A stretch of DNA of 22,977 nt from DASRYH01 sp035687245 (GTDB lineage: Bacteria > Actinomycetota > Coriobacteriia > Anaerosomatales > PHET01), in contig DASRYH010000014.1 of NCBI GenBank assembly GCA_035687245.1, positions 1 to 22,977 on the forward strand. Direction: 5' to 3'. Positions within the stretch are counted from its first letter, which is position 1. Every line of letters starts with the position of its first letter. A model generated the notes under the pieces. The model was not told the DNA's origin and did no database searches. It was given only the letters and a program-made list of their open reading frames with translations. The translations under genes and the position numbers were made by a program. This document shows, piece by piece, positions 14,446 through 22,977 of this stretch.

Positions 14446-14643
14446 ATGCCGAAGCAGAAGACGCACAAGGGCACCGCGAAGCGGTTTCGCCTGACCGGCA
14501 CCGGTAAGGTCATGCGTGGCAAGGCCTTCAAGAGCCACATCCTCGAGAAGAAGTCGCCGAAGCGCAAGCGTGGCTTCCGCCAGGAGACTGAGCTGGCCGC
14601 CGCCGACACTAAGGTCATCAAGAAGAACCTCGGCCTCGGTTAG
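14446..14643 (+). CDS. rpmI: 50S ribosomal protein L35 (bL35)
   Basis: This 65-residue, strongly basic protein carries the L35 signature: M-P-K-Q-K-T-H-K-G-T-A-K-R-F at the start and H-I-L-E-K-K-S-P-K-R-K-R in the middle. Length matches the family (about 65). It sits between infC and rplT, the conserved order, with a GGAG at 14434-14437 serving as ribosome site. The downstream gap to rplT is 42 bp. Confidence 0.96.
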   Translation: MPKQKTHKGTAKRFRLTGTGKVMRGKAFKSHILEKKSPKRKRGFRQETELAAADTKVIKKNLGLG

Positions 14644-14685
14644 TCGACGGCCTCGATTTCGATATCTCCCAAGGAGTGATGAGTA

Positions 14686-15045
14686 ATGCCTCGCGTAAAG
14701 CGCGCAGTTGCCGCCAAGAAGAAGCGGCGTACAGTTCTTACTCGTGCGAAGGGCTACTACGGTGCCAAGAGCCGTACCTACAAGGCCGCCAAGGAGCAGG
14801 TGCAGCACTCGCTGCAGTACGCCTACCGCGACCGCCGCAACAAGAAGCGTGAGATCCGCCGCCTGTGGATCACCCGCATCAACGCCGGCGCCCGCCTGTT
14901 CGGCCTTTCGTACTCGCAGTTCATGAACGGTCTCAAGAAGGCTGGCGTGACCCTGGACCGCAAGGTCCTCTCCGACATGGCGATCAACGACGCCGCTTCG
15001 TTTGAGAAGCTCGTCGAGCTGGCCAAGCAGGCGCTCGCCGCCTAG
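14686..15045 (+). CDS. rplT: 50S ribosomal protein L20 (bL20)
   Basis: The 119-residue basic protein is an early-binding 23S rRNA assembly protein that in several bacteria also represses this operon by binding its mRNA. Recognisable L20 segments are M-P-R-V-K-R-A-V-A-A-K-K-K-R-R near the start, A-K-G-Y-Y-G-A-K-S-R, Y-A-Y-R-D-R-R-N-K-K-R and L-W-I-T-R-I-N-A. AAGGAG at 14671-14676 precedes the ATG by 9 nt. The gene closes the operon and is followed by a strong hairpin. Confidence 0.96.
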   Translation: MPRVKRAVAAKKKRRTVLTRAKGYYGAKSRTYKAAKEQVQHSLQYAYRDRRNKKREIRRLWITRINAGARLFGLSYSQFMNGLKKAGVTLDRKVLSDMAINDAASFEKLVELAKQALAA

Positions 15046-15072
15046 TTCTTCGCGCCACACAAGATAGCTACT

Positions 15073-15102
15073 CGAAGGCCTCCGCTCCGGCGGAGGCCTT
15101 CG
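15073..15102 (+). terminator. Hairpin ending the infC-rpmI-rplT operon
   Basis: A perfect 13-bp stem (15073-15085 with 15090-15102) closes a TCCG loop, 27 bp after the rplT stop. There is no T-run behind it, so it may act as a weak or bidirectional terminator; its near-palindromic arms also read on the other strand. Confidence 0.65.
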
Positions 15103-15262
15103 TGCGTGGTGGGTGGGCAGGCTCGGCGTTGAGGCTAGGTTTCGGCAAGGTTCGGGGCGGGCGTGCGGCGTAGCGTCTTGTGGAGGCCGCGCACGGGACG
15201 CGGCGCCATCCATATCGCTCTAGCCACCCCTCGGTGAGCGAGATGACCGAGGAGGAGAAGCC

Positions 15263-15748
15263 ATGTTCAAGAAGCTACTGGCCACCGGGGCGGGTGCGTT
15301 GCTCGCACTCAGCATCGGAGCCGCGGGTGCCTACTTCACCGCGCAGGTGCAGGTGCCGGAGAACGTGATCAAGGCGGGCGAGGTGGCGATCTCGACCGAG
15401 CCGACGAGTGCGGCGCTGTCGGTCGACTCGCTCGCGCCGGGTACGGTGACCGTACGGCCGCTGAGCGTGAAGAATGCTGGCAACCTGTCCACCGACGTCG
15501 TGATCACCGCCTCGAAGAAGGCCGGTATTACGGATCTCTACAACGCGCTCACGTGTCGCGTGACCTGCGGGGGCGCAGAGCTCGCCAACGGGCCGCTATC
15601 CACGATGAAGACGACGCCGCTTCGGCTCGCGCCCGGTGCCGAAGGCGACTTCCGCTTCGAGATCGGCCTGCCCGCCGACATCGGCAACGACCTGGCGGGC
15701 GACTACTCCAAGATCTCGCTCTATATTGACGGCGAGCAGGCTCACTGA
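15263..15748 (+). CDS. Secreted TasA/camelysin-like protein
   Basis: The 161-residue protein has a signal peptide (F-K-K-L-L then a hydrophobic stretch to about residue 22) ending in G-A-A-G-A-Y-F-T-A. This is close to the A-x-A-Y-F-T/S motif that marks substrates of SipW-type signal peptidases. The mature part alternates short strands (V-A-I-S-T-E-P; V-R-P-L-S-V-K-N-A-G-N-L-S-T-D-V-V-I-T-A), as in the beta-sandwich of TasA/camelysin proteins. Two cysteines five positions apart (C-R-V-T-C) may form a disulphide. GGAGGAG lies just upstream. The gene directly overlaps a SipW-like peptidase, which strongly supports the assignment. It may be a surface fibre subunit; its fibre-forming ability is inference. 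The 160 bp before it (15103-15262) show no clear promoter. Confidence 0.7.
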   Translation: MFKKLLATGAGALLALSIGAAGAYFTAQVQVPENVIKAGEVAISTEPTSAALSVDSLAPGTVTVRPLSVKNAGNLSTDVVITASKKAGITDLYNALTCRVTCGGAELANGPLSTMKTTPLRLAPGAEGDFRFEIGLPADIGNDLAGDYSKISLYIDGEQAH

Positions 15749-16146
15749 TGTGGCGCCGGCGACTCGGCGTCGTGGTCCTAGGCGCTGCGCTTGTCGCGGC
15801 GGGGCTGGGCGCGGTGCATAGCTTCAGCGTCGTCAGTGTCGCAGGTGGCTCGATGGCGCCGGCACTTCTGCCCGCCGATGTGGTGCTCGTTATGCGCACG
15901 CGTGACGTGTCGCGCGGCGACATCGCGCTGCTCGCGTCGCCATCGGGCTCACGCTACCTGCACCGGATAGTCCACGTGGATACAGCGGGGTCAGTCGAGA
16001 CGCGCGGCGACGCTAACGAGATCGACGACTTCGACCCTACGCCCCGAGGCCGGATACTGGGCCGCGTGGTACGGGTCGTACCTGCGGGAACGGTGCTGAT
16101 GCGGTGGCGGCGAAGTCGCCTGTACGCTACACTCACGGCTCAATAG
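15748..16146 (+). CDS. sipW: SipW-type signal peptidase I (S26B)
   Basis: This is a 132-residue membrane peptidase that removes signal peptides, most likely from the adjacent TasA-like protein. After an N-terminal membrane helix (about 7-25) comes the serine motif G-G-S35-M-A-P. The general base typical of bacterial enzymes (Lys) is replaced by His in L-H72-R-I-V, the hallmark of the SipW/archaeal/ER subgroup. T-R-G-D88-A-N-E supplies the third conserved box. A basic C-terminal segment follows. The ATG overlaps the preceding stop (TGATG), so the two proteins are made together. The end of the gene probably contains the promoter of the following T-box transcript. Confidence 0.83.
   Translation: MWRRRLGVVVLGAALVAAGLGAVHSFSVVSVAGGSMAPALLPADVVLVMRTRDVSRGDIALLASPSGSRYLHRIVHVDTAGSVETRGDANEIDDFDPTPRGRILGRVVRVVPAGTVLMRWRRSRLYATLTAQ
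16128..16133 (+). promoter_or_regulatory. Possible -10 element for the pheST T-box transcript
   Basis: TACACT lies about 7 nt before the probable 5' end of the T-box, inside the last codons of sipW. No good -35 box is seen at the right distance, so this is a weak call resting mainly on position. Confidence 0.3.
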
Positions 16147-16477
16147 AACAGCGCGAGGTGATGACGGAGAGGCGTGTCGTCAACGTCGCAGGTCGACCAG
16201 AGAAGGGCCCGCTCACTGGAAGGGCCGTACGACCAGCAGACGTCACGGTTCACTCCACCAGCCGCGAACTGAACCACCGCTTCTGTGCGGTGAAGTAGGC
16301 AAGCCGCCTGCCCGGCGATACGGGGCCGCACGCTGAGATGAGGCGTGCCGTGGCCGACAAGGCCGCACGAGAGGGCTCGCGCACAAAAGGCGAGCCAACC
16401 GAGGTGGTACCGCGGGAGCCGACTCCCGTCCTCGGAGACTTCGCGTCTCCTTTGAGGACGGGGTCGGCTTCTTTTCG
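16147..16477 (+). promoter_or_regulatory. T-box riboswitch (tRNA-Phe sensing) controlling pheST
   Basis: The T-box signature AGGTGGTACCGCGG (16402-16415) is present in full and directly precedes a terminator, as in transcriptional T-boxes. Upstream, GGAG (16166-16169) can pair with CTCC (16253-16256) at the base of Stem I. That places TTC (16249-16251) followed by A in the specifier loop. TTC is a Phe codon, matching the downstream pheS. A distal stem with C-C-A-G-A-G-A and T-G-G-A-A-G elements (16197-16222) fits the Stem I head that docks the tRNA elbow. Uncharged tRNA-Phe should stabilise the antiterminator and switch on pheST. Confidence 0.9.
16418..16477 (+). terminator. Regulated terminator of the pheST T-box
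   Basis: GCCGAC-T-CCCGTCCTC (16418-16433) pairs with GAGGACGGGGTCGGC (16454-16468) with one bulged T. A nested GGAGAC/GTCTCC hairpin lies in its loop, and a T-rich tail (TTCTTTTCG) follows. Its 5' arm starts right after the T-box motif, so antiterminator and terminator exclude each other. Confidence 0.9.
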
Positions 16478-16512
16478 TTGTGAGCGGCAGAGCAGAAGAG
16501 GTGTAGACGAAG

Positions 16513-17574
16513 ATGGGTGTGCTCGAAGAGTTGATGCGAACGCGTGACGAGGCGCTTGCCCAGATCGCAGCAGCGGCCGACTTGGCCACGCTTGACGCCG
16601 TGCGCGTCGCGTTTCTCGGCAAGAAGGGCTCGCTGACCGCCGTCCTGCGCGGGCTCGGCTCGCTTTCGGCAGAAGAGCGTCCGGCGGTTGGCAAGACCGC
16701 GAACGAGGTGCGCGTGGCGATCGAGGAAGCACTCGACGCGCGCAAGTCGGCGCTGTCTGCGGTCGCCATGGAGGCGCGCCTCACCGCCGAAGCGATCGAC
16801 GTGACGCTCCCCGGTCGTGCCCAGCCCATCGGCAGCCGCCATCTCATCAATCGCATCACCGATGAGATCACCGACGTCTTCCTCGGCCTTGGCTACACGA
16901 TCGTCGAAGGCCCCGAGGTCGAGCTCGACTACTACAACTTCACGGCGCTCAACACGCCGCCGGACCACCCGGCGCGCTCGTCGGCCGACACCTTCTACGT
17001 ACGTGACCTCTCGGGCGACGAAGCAATCGTGCGCGGCGAGTCCGACGTGCTGCTGCGCACGCAGACTTCGCCGGTCCAGGTGCGCACGATGGAGCACGAG
17101 AAGCCGCCCATCTACGTGATCGCGCCCGGTCGTGTCTATCGCCGTGACATCGCCGATCCGAGCCACCTGCCGCAGTTCACGCAGGTCGAGGGCCTCGTGG
17201 TCGATGAAGGCATCACCTTCGCCGACCTCAAGGGCACGCTCGATCACTTCGTCAAGGAGATCTTCGGAGCGGACCGCCGCACGCGGTTCCGCCCGCACTT
17301 CTTCCCGTTCACGGAGCCCTCAGCCGAAGTCGACGTCTCCTGCGGTATCTGCGCCGGTGACGGCTGCCGTTTCTGCAAGAACAGCGGCTGGATCGAGATC
17401 TTGGGCTGCGGAATGGTCGACCCCAACGTCTTCGGCTACGTGGACATCGACCCCGAGCGCTACACCGGATTCGCCTTCGGCATGGGTGTGGAGCGCATCG
17501 CGGCGCTGAAGTACAACGTGCCCGACCTGCGCATGCTGCTCGAAGGCGACATGCGTTTCCTTCGGCAATTCTAG
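16513..17574 (+). CDS. pheS: Phenylalanine-tRNA ligase alpha subunit
   Basis: PheS is the catalytic subunit of the heterotetrameric enzyme that charges tRNA-Phe. The 353-residue protein has an N-terminal coiled-coil arm (about 1-90) followed by the class II synthetase core. Landmarks are G-S-R-H-L-I-N-R-I near the core start, the D-H-P-A-R-S-S-A-D-T-F-Y segment (motif 2 region), C277-x-x-C-x-G-D-G-C-x-x-C-K and S-G-W-I-E-I. The motif 3 segment G-F-A-F-G-M-G-V-E-R-I lies near the C-terminus. Length is normal. The gene lies 35 nt after the T-box terminator tail and 35 nt before pheT, so both subunits share T-box control. Confidence 0.96.
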   Translation: MGVLEELMRTRDEALAQIAAAADLATLDAVRVAFLGKKGSLTAVLRGLGSLSAEERPAVGKTANEVRVAIEEALDARKSALSAVAMEARLTAEAIDVTLPGRAQPIGSRHLINRITDEITDVFLGLGYTIVEGPEVELDYYNFTALNTPPDHPARSSADTFYVRDLSGDEAIVRGESDVLLRTQTSPVQVRTMEHEKPPIYVIAPGRVYRRDIADPSHLPQFTQVEGLVVDEGITFADLKGTLDHFVKEIFGADRRTRFRPHFFPFTEPSAEVDVSCGICAGDGCRFCKNSGWIEILGCGMVDPNVFGYVDIDPERYTGFAFGMGVERIAALKYNVPDLRMLLEGDMRFLRQF

Positions 17575-17609
17575 ACGGACCCTACTCGCGCGAGAGGACT
17601 CAAAAGACG

Positions 17610-20027
<2,418 letters not shown>

Positions 20028-20078
20028 CTACAAACGTGTAGCCCACGAGAGAAGTATCCACTCTAATTGCATAATGGG

Positions 20079-20108
20079 TTGACTCTGATGCTATTGCGCG
20101 GATAGACT
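20079..20108 (+). promoter_or_regulatory. Candidate promoter of the arg operon
   Basis: TTGACT (20079-20084) and TAGACT (20103-20108), 18 nt apart, lie in a locally AT-rich gap between pheT and argC, giving a start near 20115. AATTGCATAAT (20065-20075) and CAAT-N7-ATTG (20116-20130) are loose matches to ArgR half-sites. The two sites would flank the promoter as repressor operators do, but neither is a convincing full ARG box. Confidence 0.5.
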
Positions 20109-20140
20109 ACGCACTCAATTCAGTTTATTGGGAGGTACAC

Positions 20141-21181
20141 GTGGTCGAAGTAGCGGTAGTCGGCGCTGCTGGCTACACAGGCATCGAGGCGGTGCGGTGG
20201 ATCCTTGGTCACCCAAGGCTCTCGTTGGCATGCGCTACGTCGGGTGCCGATGCGGGCAAGAAGCTCGCGGAGGTCTACCCGGCGCTGCGTGGCGCGACCG
20301 ATCTCGAGTTCAGCGCCCCGGATGCCGCGGCCATCGCTGAGTCGGCGAAGGTCGCAATACTCGCAGTTCCGCATACTGCCGCCCTCGAACTCGCGCCGCA
20401 GCTGCTGGACGCCGGGCTCACCGTCATCGACCTTTCGGCGGACTTCCGGCTCAAGAGCGCGGATGTCTACCAGCAGTGGTACGGCGTCGAGCACACCGCA
20501 CCGAACCTGCTCGCCGAAGCCGTCTACGGTCTGCCCGAGCTCGACCGCAGCAAGCTCGCCGGCGCGCGGCTCGTCGCCGGTCCCGGCTGCTACCCGACGG
20601 CCACCACGCTCGCCGCTCTGCCTGCTCTCGAGGCGGGCGTCGCTTCGGGCAGCCGTGCGATCGTGGATGCGAAGTCCGGCGTGTCGGGTGCGGGCCGCAG
20701 TGCGAGTGCTGCCACGCATTTCTGCACCGTCAACGAGTCGATGGCCGCCTACAAGGTCGCCTCGCACAGGCACACGCCCGAGATAGAGCAGAACCTAAGC
20801 TTCGCTGCCGGTCGCGACGTGGCCGTCACCTTCACTCCGCATCTCATCCCGCTCACGCGCGGGCTGCTCTCCACCGTCTACCTCGAGGTCGAGGAGCACT
20901 TCACGACCGCTGAGGCCGTCGAGCTCTACCGGGGCCGCTATCACGCCGAGCCCTTCGTGACCGTGCACGCCACTGGCACCATGCCCACGACTGCCGAAGT
21001 CAGGGGCACCAACCGGGCCGCAATCGGCGTTGCCGTCGACGAGCGCACCAACACGCTCATCGCCACCTGCACGATCGACAACCTCGGCAAGGGCGCAGCC
21101 AGCCAGGGCATCCAGTGCCTCAACGCTGTACTCGGCTTCCCAGAGACCGAGGGTCTCGACGCGGTCGGGGCGGTGGTCTAG
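20141..21181 (+). CDS. argC: N-acetyl-gamma-glutamyl-phosphate reductase
   Basis: ArgC carries out the third step of arginine synthesis, the NADPH-dependent reduction of N-acetylglutamyl phosphate to the semialdehyde. The 346-residue protein begins with the Rossmann motif V-A-V-V-G-A-A-G-Y-T-G. It holds the catalytic cysteine in G-P-G-C150-Y-P-T, and A-K-S-G-V-S-G-A-G-R in the following domain is characteristic. H-R-H-T-P-E-I and V-T-F-T-P-H-L-I-P complete the family pattern. The start is GTG with GGGAGG at about 20129-20134. It is first of argC-argJ-argB, with argJ starting immediately after its stop. Confidence 0.96.
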   Translation: MVEVAVVGAAGYTGIEAVRWILGHPRLSLACATSGADAGKKLAEVYPALRGATDLEFSAPDAAAIAESAKVAILAVPHTAALELAPQLLDAGLTVIDLSADFRLKSADVYQQWYGVEHTAPNLLAEAVYGLPELDRSKLAGARLVAGPGCYPTATTLAALPALEAGVASGSRAIVDAKSGVSGAGRSASAATHFCTVNESMAAYKVASHRHTPEIEQNLSFAAGRDVAVTFTPHLIPLTRGLLSTVYLEVEEHFTTAEAVELYRGRYHAEPFVTVHATGTMPTTAEVRGTNRAAIGVAVDERTNTLIATCTIDNLGKGAASQGIQCLNAVLGFPETEGLDAVGAVV

Positions 21182-22411
21182 ATGCCGATCGACGCGAACT
21201 CGGGACTCTCATACGCCGAAGGCGGCGTGGTGGCCGCGGAGGGCTTTTCGTGCTCGGGCATCCACTGCGGCCTGAAGGCTGCTGGCAAGAAGGACCTCGC
21301 GCTCGTCGTTGCCGATGAGGGAGCGGTGCCTGCAGCTGCCGTCTTCACCACCAGCGCCGTGGTGGCCGCTCCCGTGACCGTCAGCCGCGAGCACATCGCG
21401 GGCGGGTCGTGCCGGGCCGTGGTCATCAACGCGGGCAACGCCAACGCCTGCACCGGAGCACAAGGCCTCGTCGACGCGCGGGCGACAGCTGAGGCGCTCG
21501 CCGCGGAGCTCGGCTGCGAGTCGAGCGAGATCGTCGTCTGTTCCACCGGCGTCATCGGCGTGCCGCTCCCCGTAGAGGTCGTCATCGGCGGGCTTGCGGA
21601 AGCCGTCTCAGGGCTCGACAACGCGAGTGGGGACCCCGCTGCCGAAGCGATCATGACCACCGACACCTTCGCCAAGCAGAGCGCGGTCAGCCTCGATCTC
21701 GACGGCGACCGCATCACTGTAGGTGGCATGGCCAAGGGATCGGGCATGATCGCTCCGAACATGGCCACGATGCTCGGCGTCATCACCACCGATGCGCCGC
21801 TCACGAGTGCCGCGTGCGACGCCATCCTGCGCGCCGCTGCCGACACCACTTTCAACCGGGTCACCGTCGACTCCGACACCTCCACCAACGACACGCTCGT
21901 GCTCATGGCGAGCGGGGAGGCCGGCGGTTCGCAGATCGACGTCGGCTCGCCGGGCTACGCGCAGGTCGCCGAGGCCGTGCGGGTAGTTGCCGAAGAGCTG
22001 TCGCGGATGCTCGCGCGCGACGGCGAAGGCGCCACCAAGCTCATCACGGTCACGGTCACCGGTGCAGCCGACGAGGCGGATGCCGAAAAGGCCGCTCGTG
22101 CCATCGCCGACTCGCCGCTCGTGAAGACCGCGGTCTTCGGCCGCGACGCGAACTGGGGCCGCGTGGCCATGGCGATCGGCAAGTCGGGCGCCGCGCTCGA
22201 CCTGAACGGCTTCGACATCACGTTCGCGGGCATCGAAGTCTGTAAGGACGGCGGCGCGGTCGGCTTTGACGAGGACGCGGCGCTCGAGGCCCTTTCGGCA
22301 GACGAGGTCTGTATCGATGTCGATCTGGGAGTTGGAGCCGCTTCGGCGACGATTCTTACCTGCGATCTCACCTACGACTACGTGCGAATCAACGGCGAGT
22401 ACCGAAGCTAG
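21182..22411 (+). CDS. argJ: Glutamate N-acetyltransferase (ornithine acetyltransferase) ArgJ
   Basis: ArgJ recycles the acetyl group from N-acetylornithine to glutamate; bifunctional forms can also use acetyl-CoA. The 409-residue precursor contains the self-cleavage site K-G-S-G-M-I-A-P-N-M-A/T196-M-L. Thr196 becomes the N-terminal nucleophile of the beta chain, giving alpha (1-195) and beta (196-409) chains. V-I-N-A-G-N-A-N-A-C-T-G near residue 85 and G-R-D-A-N-W-G-R near residue 320 are further family marks. The ATG abuts the argC stop, implying coupled translation. Presence of ArgJ implies the cyclic acetyl pathway; mono- versus bifunctional activity cannot be told here. Confidence 0.96.
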   Translation: MPIDANSGLSYAEGGVVAAEGFSCSGIHCGLKAAGKKDLALVVADEGAVPAAAVFTTSAVVAAPVTVSREHIAGGSCRAVVINAGNANACTGAQGLVDARATAEALAAELGCESSEIVVCSTGVIGVPLPVEVVIGGLAEAVSGLDNASGDPAAEAIMTTDTFAKQSAVSLDLDGDRITVGGMAKGSGMIAPNMATMLGVITTDAPLTSAACDAILRAAADTTFNRVTVDSDTSTNDTLVLMASGEAGGSQIDVGSPGYAQVAEAVRVVAEELSRMLARDGEGATKLITVTVTGAADEADAEKAARAIADSPLVKTAVFGRDANWGRVAMAIGKSGAALDLNGFDITFAGIEVCKDGGAVGFDEDAALEALSADEVCIDVDLGVGAASATILTCDLTYDYVRINGEYRS

Positions 22412-22476
22412 CGGCGACGCGCGCACGCATCCGCGCGAATGCCGCTGTCCGCTTGAGGACACCGTTCTCGACCCTT

Positions 22477-22492
22477 CGGCACGTCTGTGCCG
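22477..22492 (+). other. Small hairpin between argJ and argB
   Basis: CGGCAC-GTCT-GTGCCG is a perfect 6-bp stem in the 104-bp gap between argJ and argB. There is no T-tract, so it is not a convincing terminator; it could be an mRNA processing or stability element. Nothing else is recognisable in this gap. Confidence 0.3.
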
Positions 22493-22515
22493 CCCGACAT
22501 TCGTTGGAGGACCCC

Positions 22516-22977
22516 ATGAAGGACCTGCTCGCCAAGGCGACAACGTTGATGGAAGCCCTGCCGTGGATCAAGCACGCGTGGGGCCGCACCGTCGTCATCA
22601 AGTACGGTGGCGCCGCGATGACCGACCCCGCGCTGCGCGACAAGGTGGCCGCCGACATCGTGCTGATGAAGCTCGTGGGCGTGAACCCCGTCGTGGTGCA
22701 CGGCGGCGGCCCCGAGATCACCTCCTTCATGGAGCGGCTGAGCCTGCCCGTCGAGTTCTACGACGGGCAGCGCGTCACGACCGACGAGGCGATGGAAGTC
22801 GTCAAGATGGTGCTCGTGGGCAAAGTCAACAAGGAGCTCGTAAGCGCGATCAACTCGCACGGACCCCTGGCAGTGGGCGTCTCAGGCGAAGACGGCAACA
22901 TGGTCACGGCCACTGCGCGTGACCCGAAGCTCGGCCGCGTGGGCTCGGTGACCAACATCGACACCACGGTGCTCGAC
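22516..22977 (+). CDS. argB: Acetylglutamate kinase (partial, runs off the window)
   Basis: ArgB phosphorylates N-acetylglutamate, the step before ArgC. The visible 154 codons show the amino-acid-kinase fold start V-V-I-K-Y-G-G-A-A-M (phosphate-binding lysine), V-V-V-H-G-G-G-P-E-I (substrate loop), and F-Y-D-G-Q-R-V-T-T-D-E-A-M-E-V, all typical of ArgB. The ATG at 22516 has GGAGG at 22507-22511. The frame is open to the last base, so the C-terminal ATP-binding half lies outside. Whether it carries the N-terminal helix linked to arginine feedback cannot be judged beyond the presence of a short leader helix before the kinase core. Confidence 0.95.
   Translation, partial: MKDLLAKATTLMEALPWIKHAWGRTVVIKYGGAAMTDPALRDKVAADIVLMKLVGVNPVVVHGGGPEITSFMERLSLPVEFYDGQRVTTDEAMEVVKMVLVGKVNKELVSAINSHGPLAVGVSGEDGNMVTATARDPKLGRVGSVTNIDTTVLD

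Overview
The window is high-GC, densely packed bacterial DNA with every supported gene on the + strand. The coding style, an infC gene with an ATC start, a T-box in front of pheST, and ResB/CcsB (System II) cytochrome c maturation beside a giant multiheme cytochrome suggest an anaerobic actinobacterial lineage. Coriobacteriia or its environmental relatives is my best guess; this is inference, not a search result.

Region 1 (1-11250) is an extracellular electron-transfer locus. After the last codons of an upstream gene come resB and ccsB, the two halves of a System II haem ligase. Then, behind its own AT-rich promoter region, lies one gene of 8.77 kb for a secreted protein of about 2,922 residues. 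By hand count it has 71 possible c-haem motifs: 53 CXXCH, 15 CX4CH, 2 CX5CH and 1 CX6CH. Most sit in a tandem array of eight six-haem modules plus one half module. Ig-like domains lie at the N-terminus, and a roughly 540-residue haem-free beta-rich domain separates the array from a nine-haem C-terminal part. A strong hairpin follows the gene.

Region 2 (11341-13549) holds a cobalamin-binding-type radical SAM enzyme followed by two tightly coupled small membrane proteins. Their function is unknown, but the position next to the cytochrome is suggestive.

Region 3 (13550-15102) is the infC-rpmI-rplT translation operon. It has a near-consensus promoter, a roughly 240-nt leader containing an intrinsic terminator (attenuator), and an ATC start codon for infC.

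Region 4 (15103-16146) is a two-gene cassette: a small secreted TasA/camelysin-like protein and a SipW-type signal peptidase that probably processes it.

Region 5 (16147-20027) is pheS-pheT behind a clear T-box riboswitch with a UUC (Phe) specifier. Region 6 (20028-22977) is the start of an arginine biosynthesis operon, argC-argJ-argB, cut by the window end.

The most unusual element is the giant cytochrome and its modular architecture. A second oddity is the heptamer TGCCGAA, which occurs about 22 times outside the cytochrome gene and only twice inside it.
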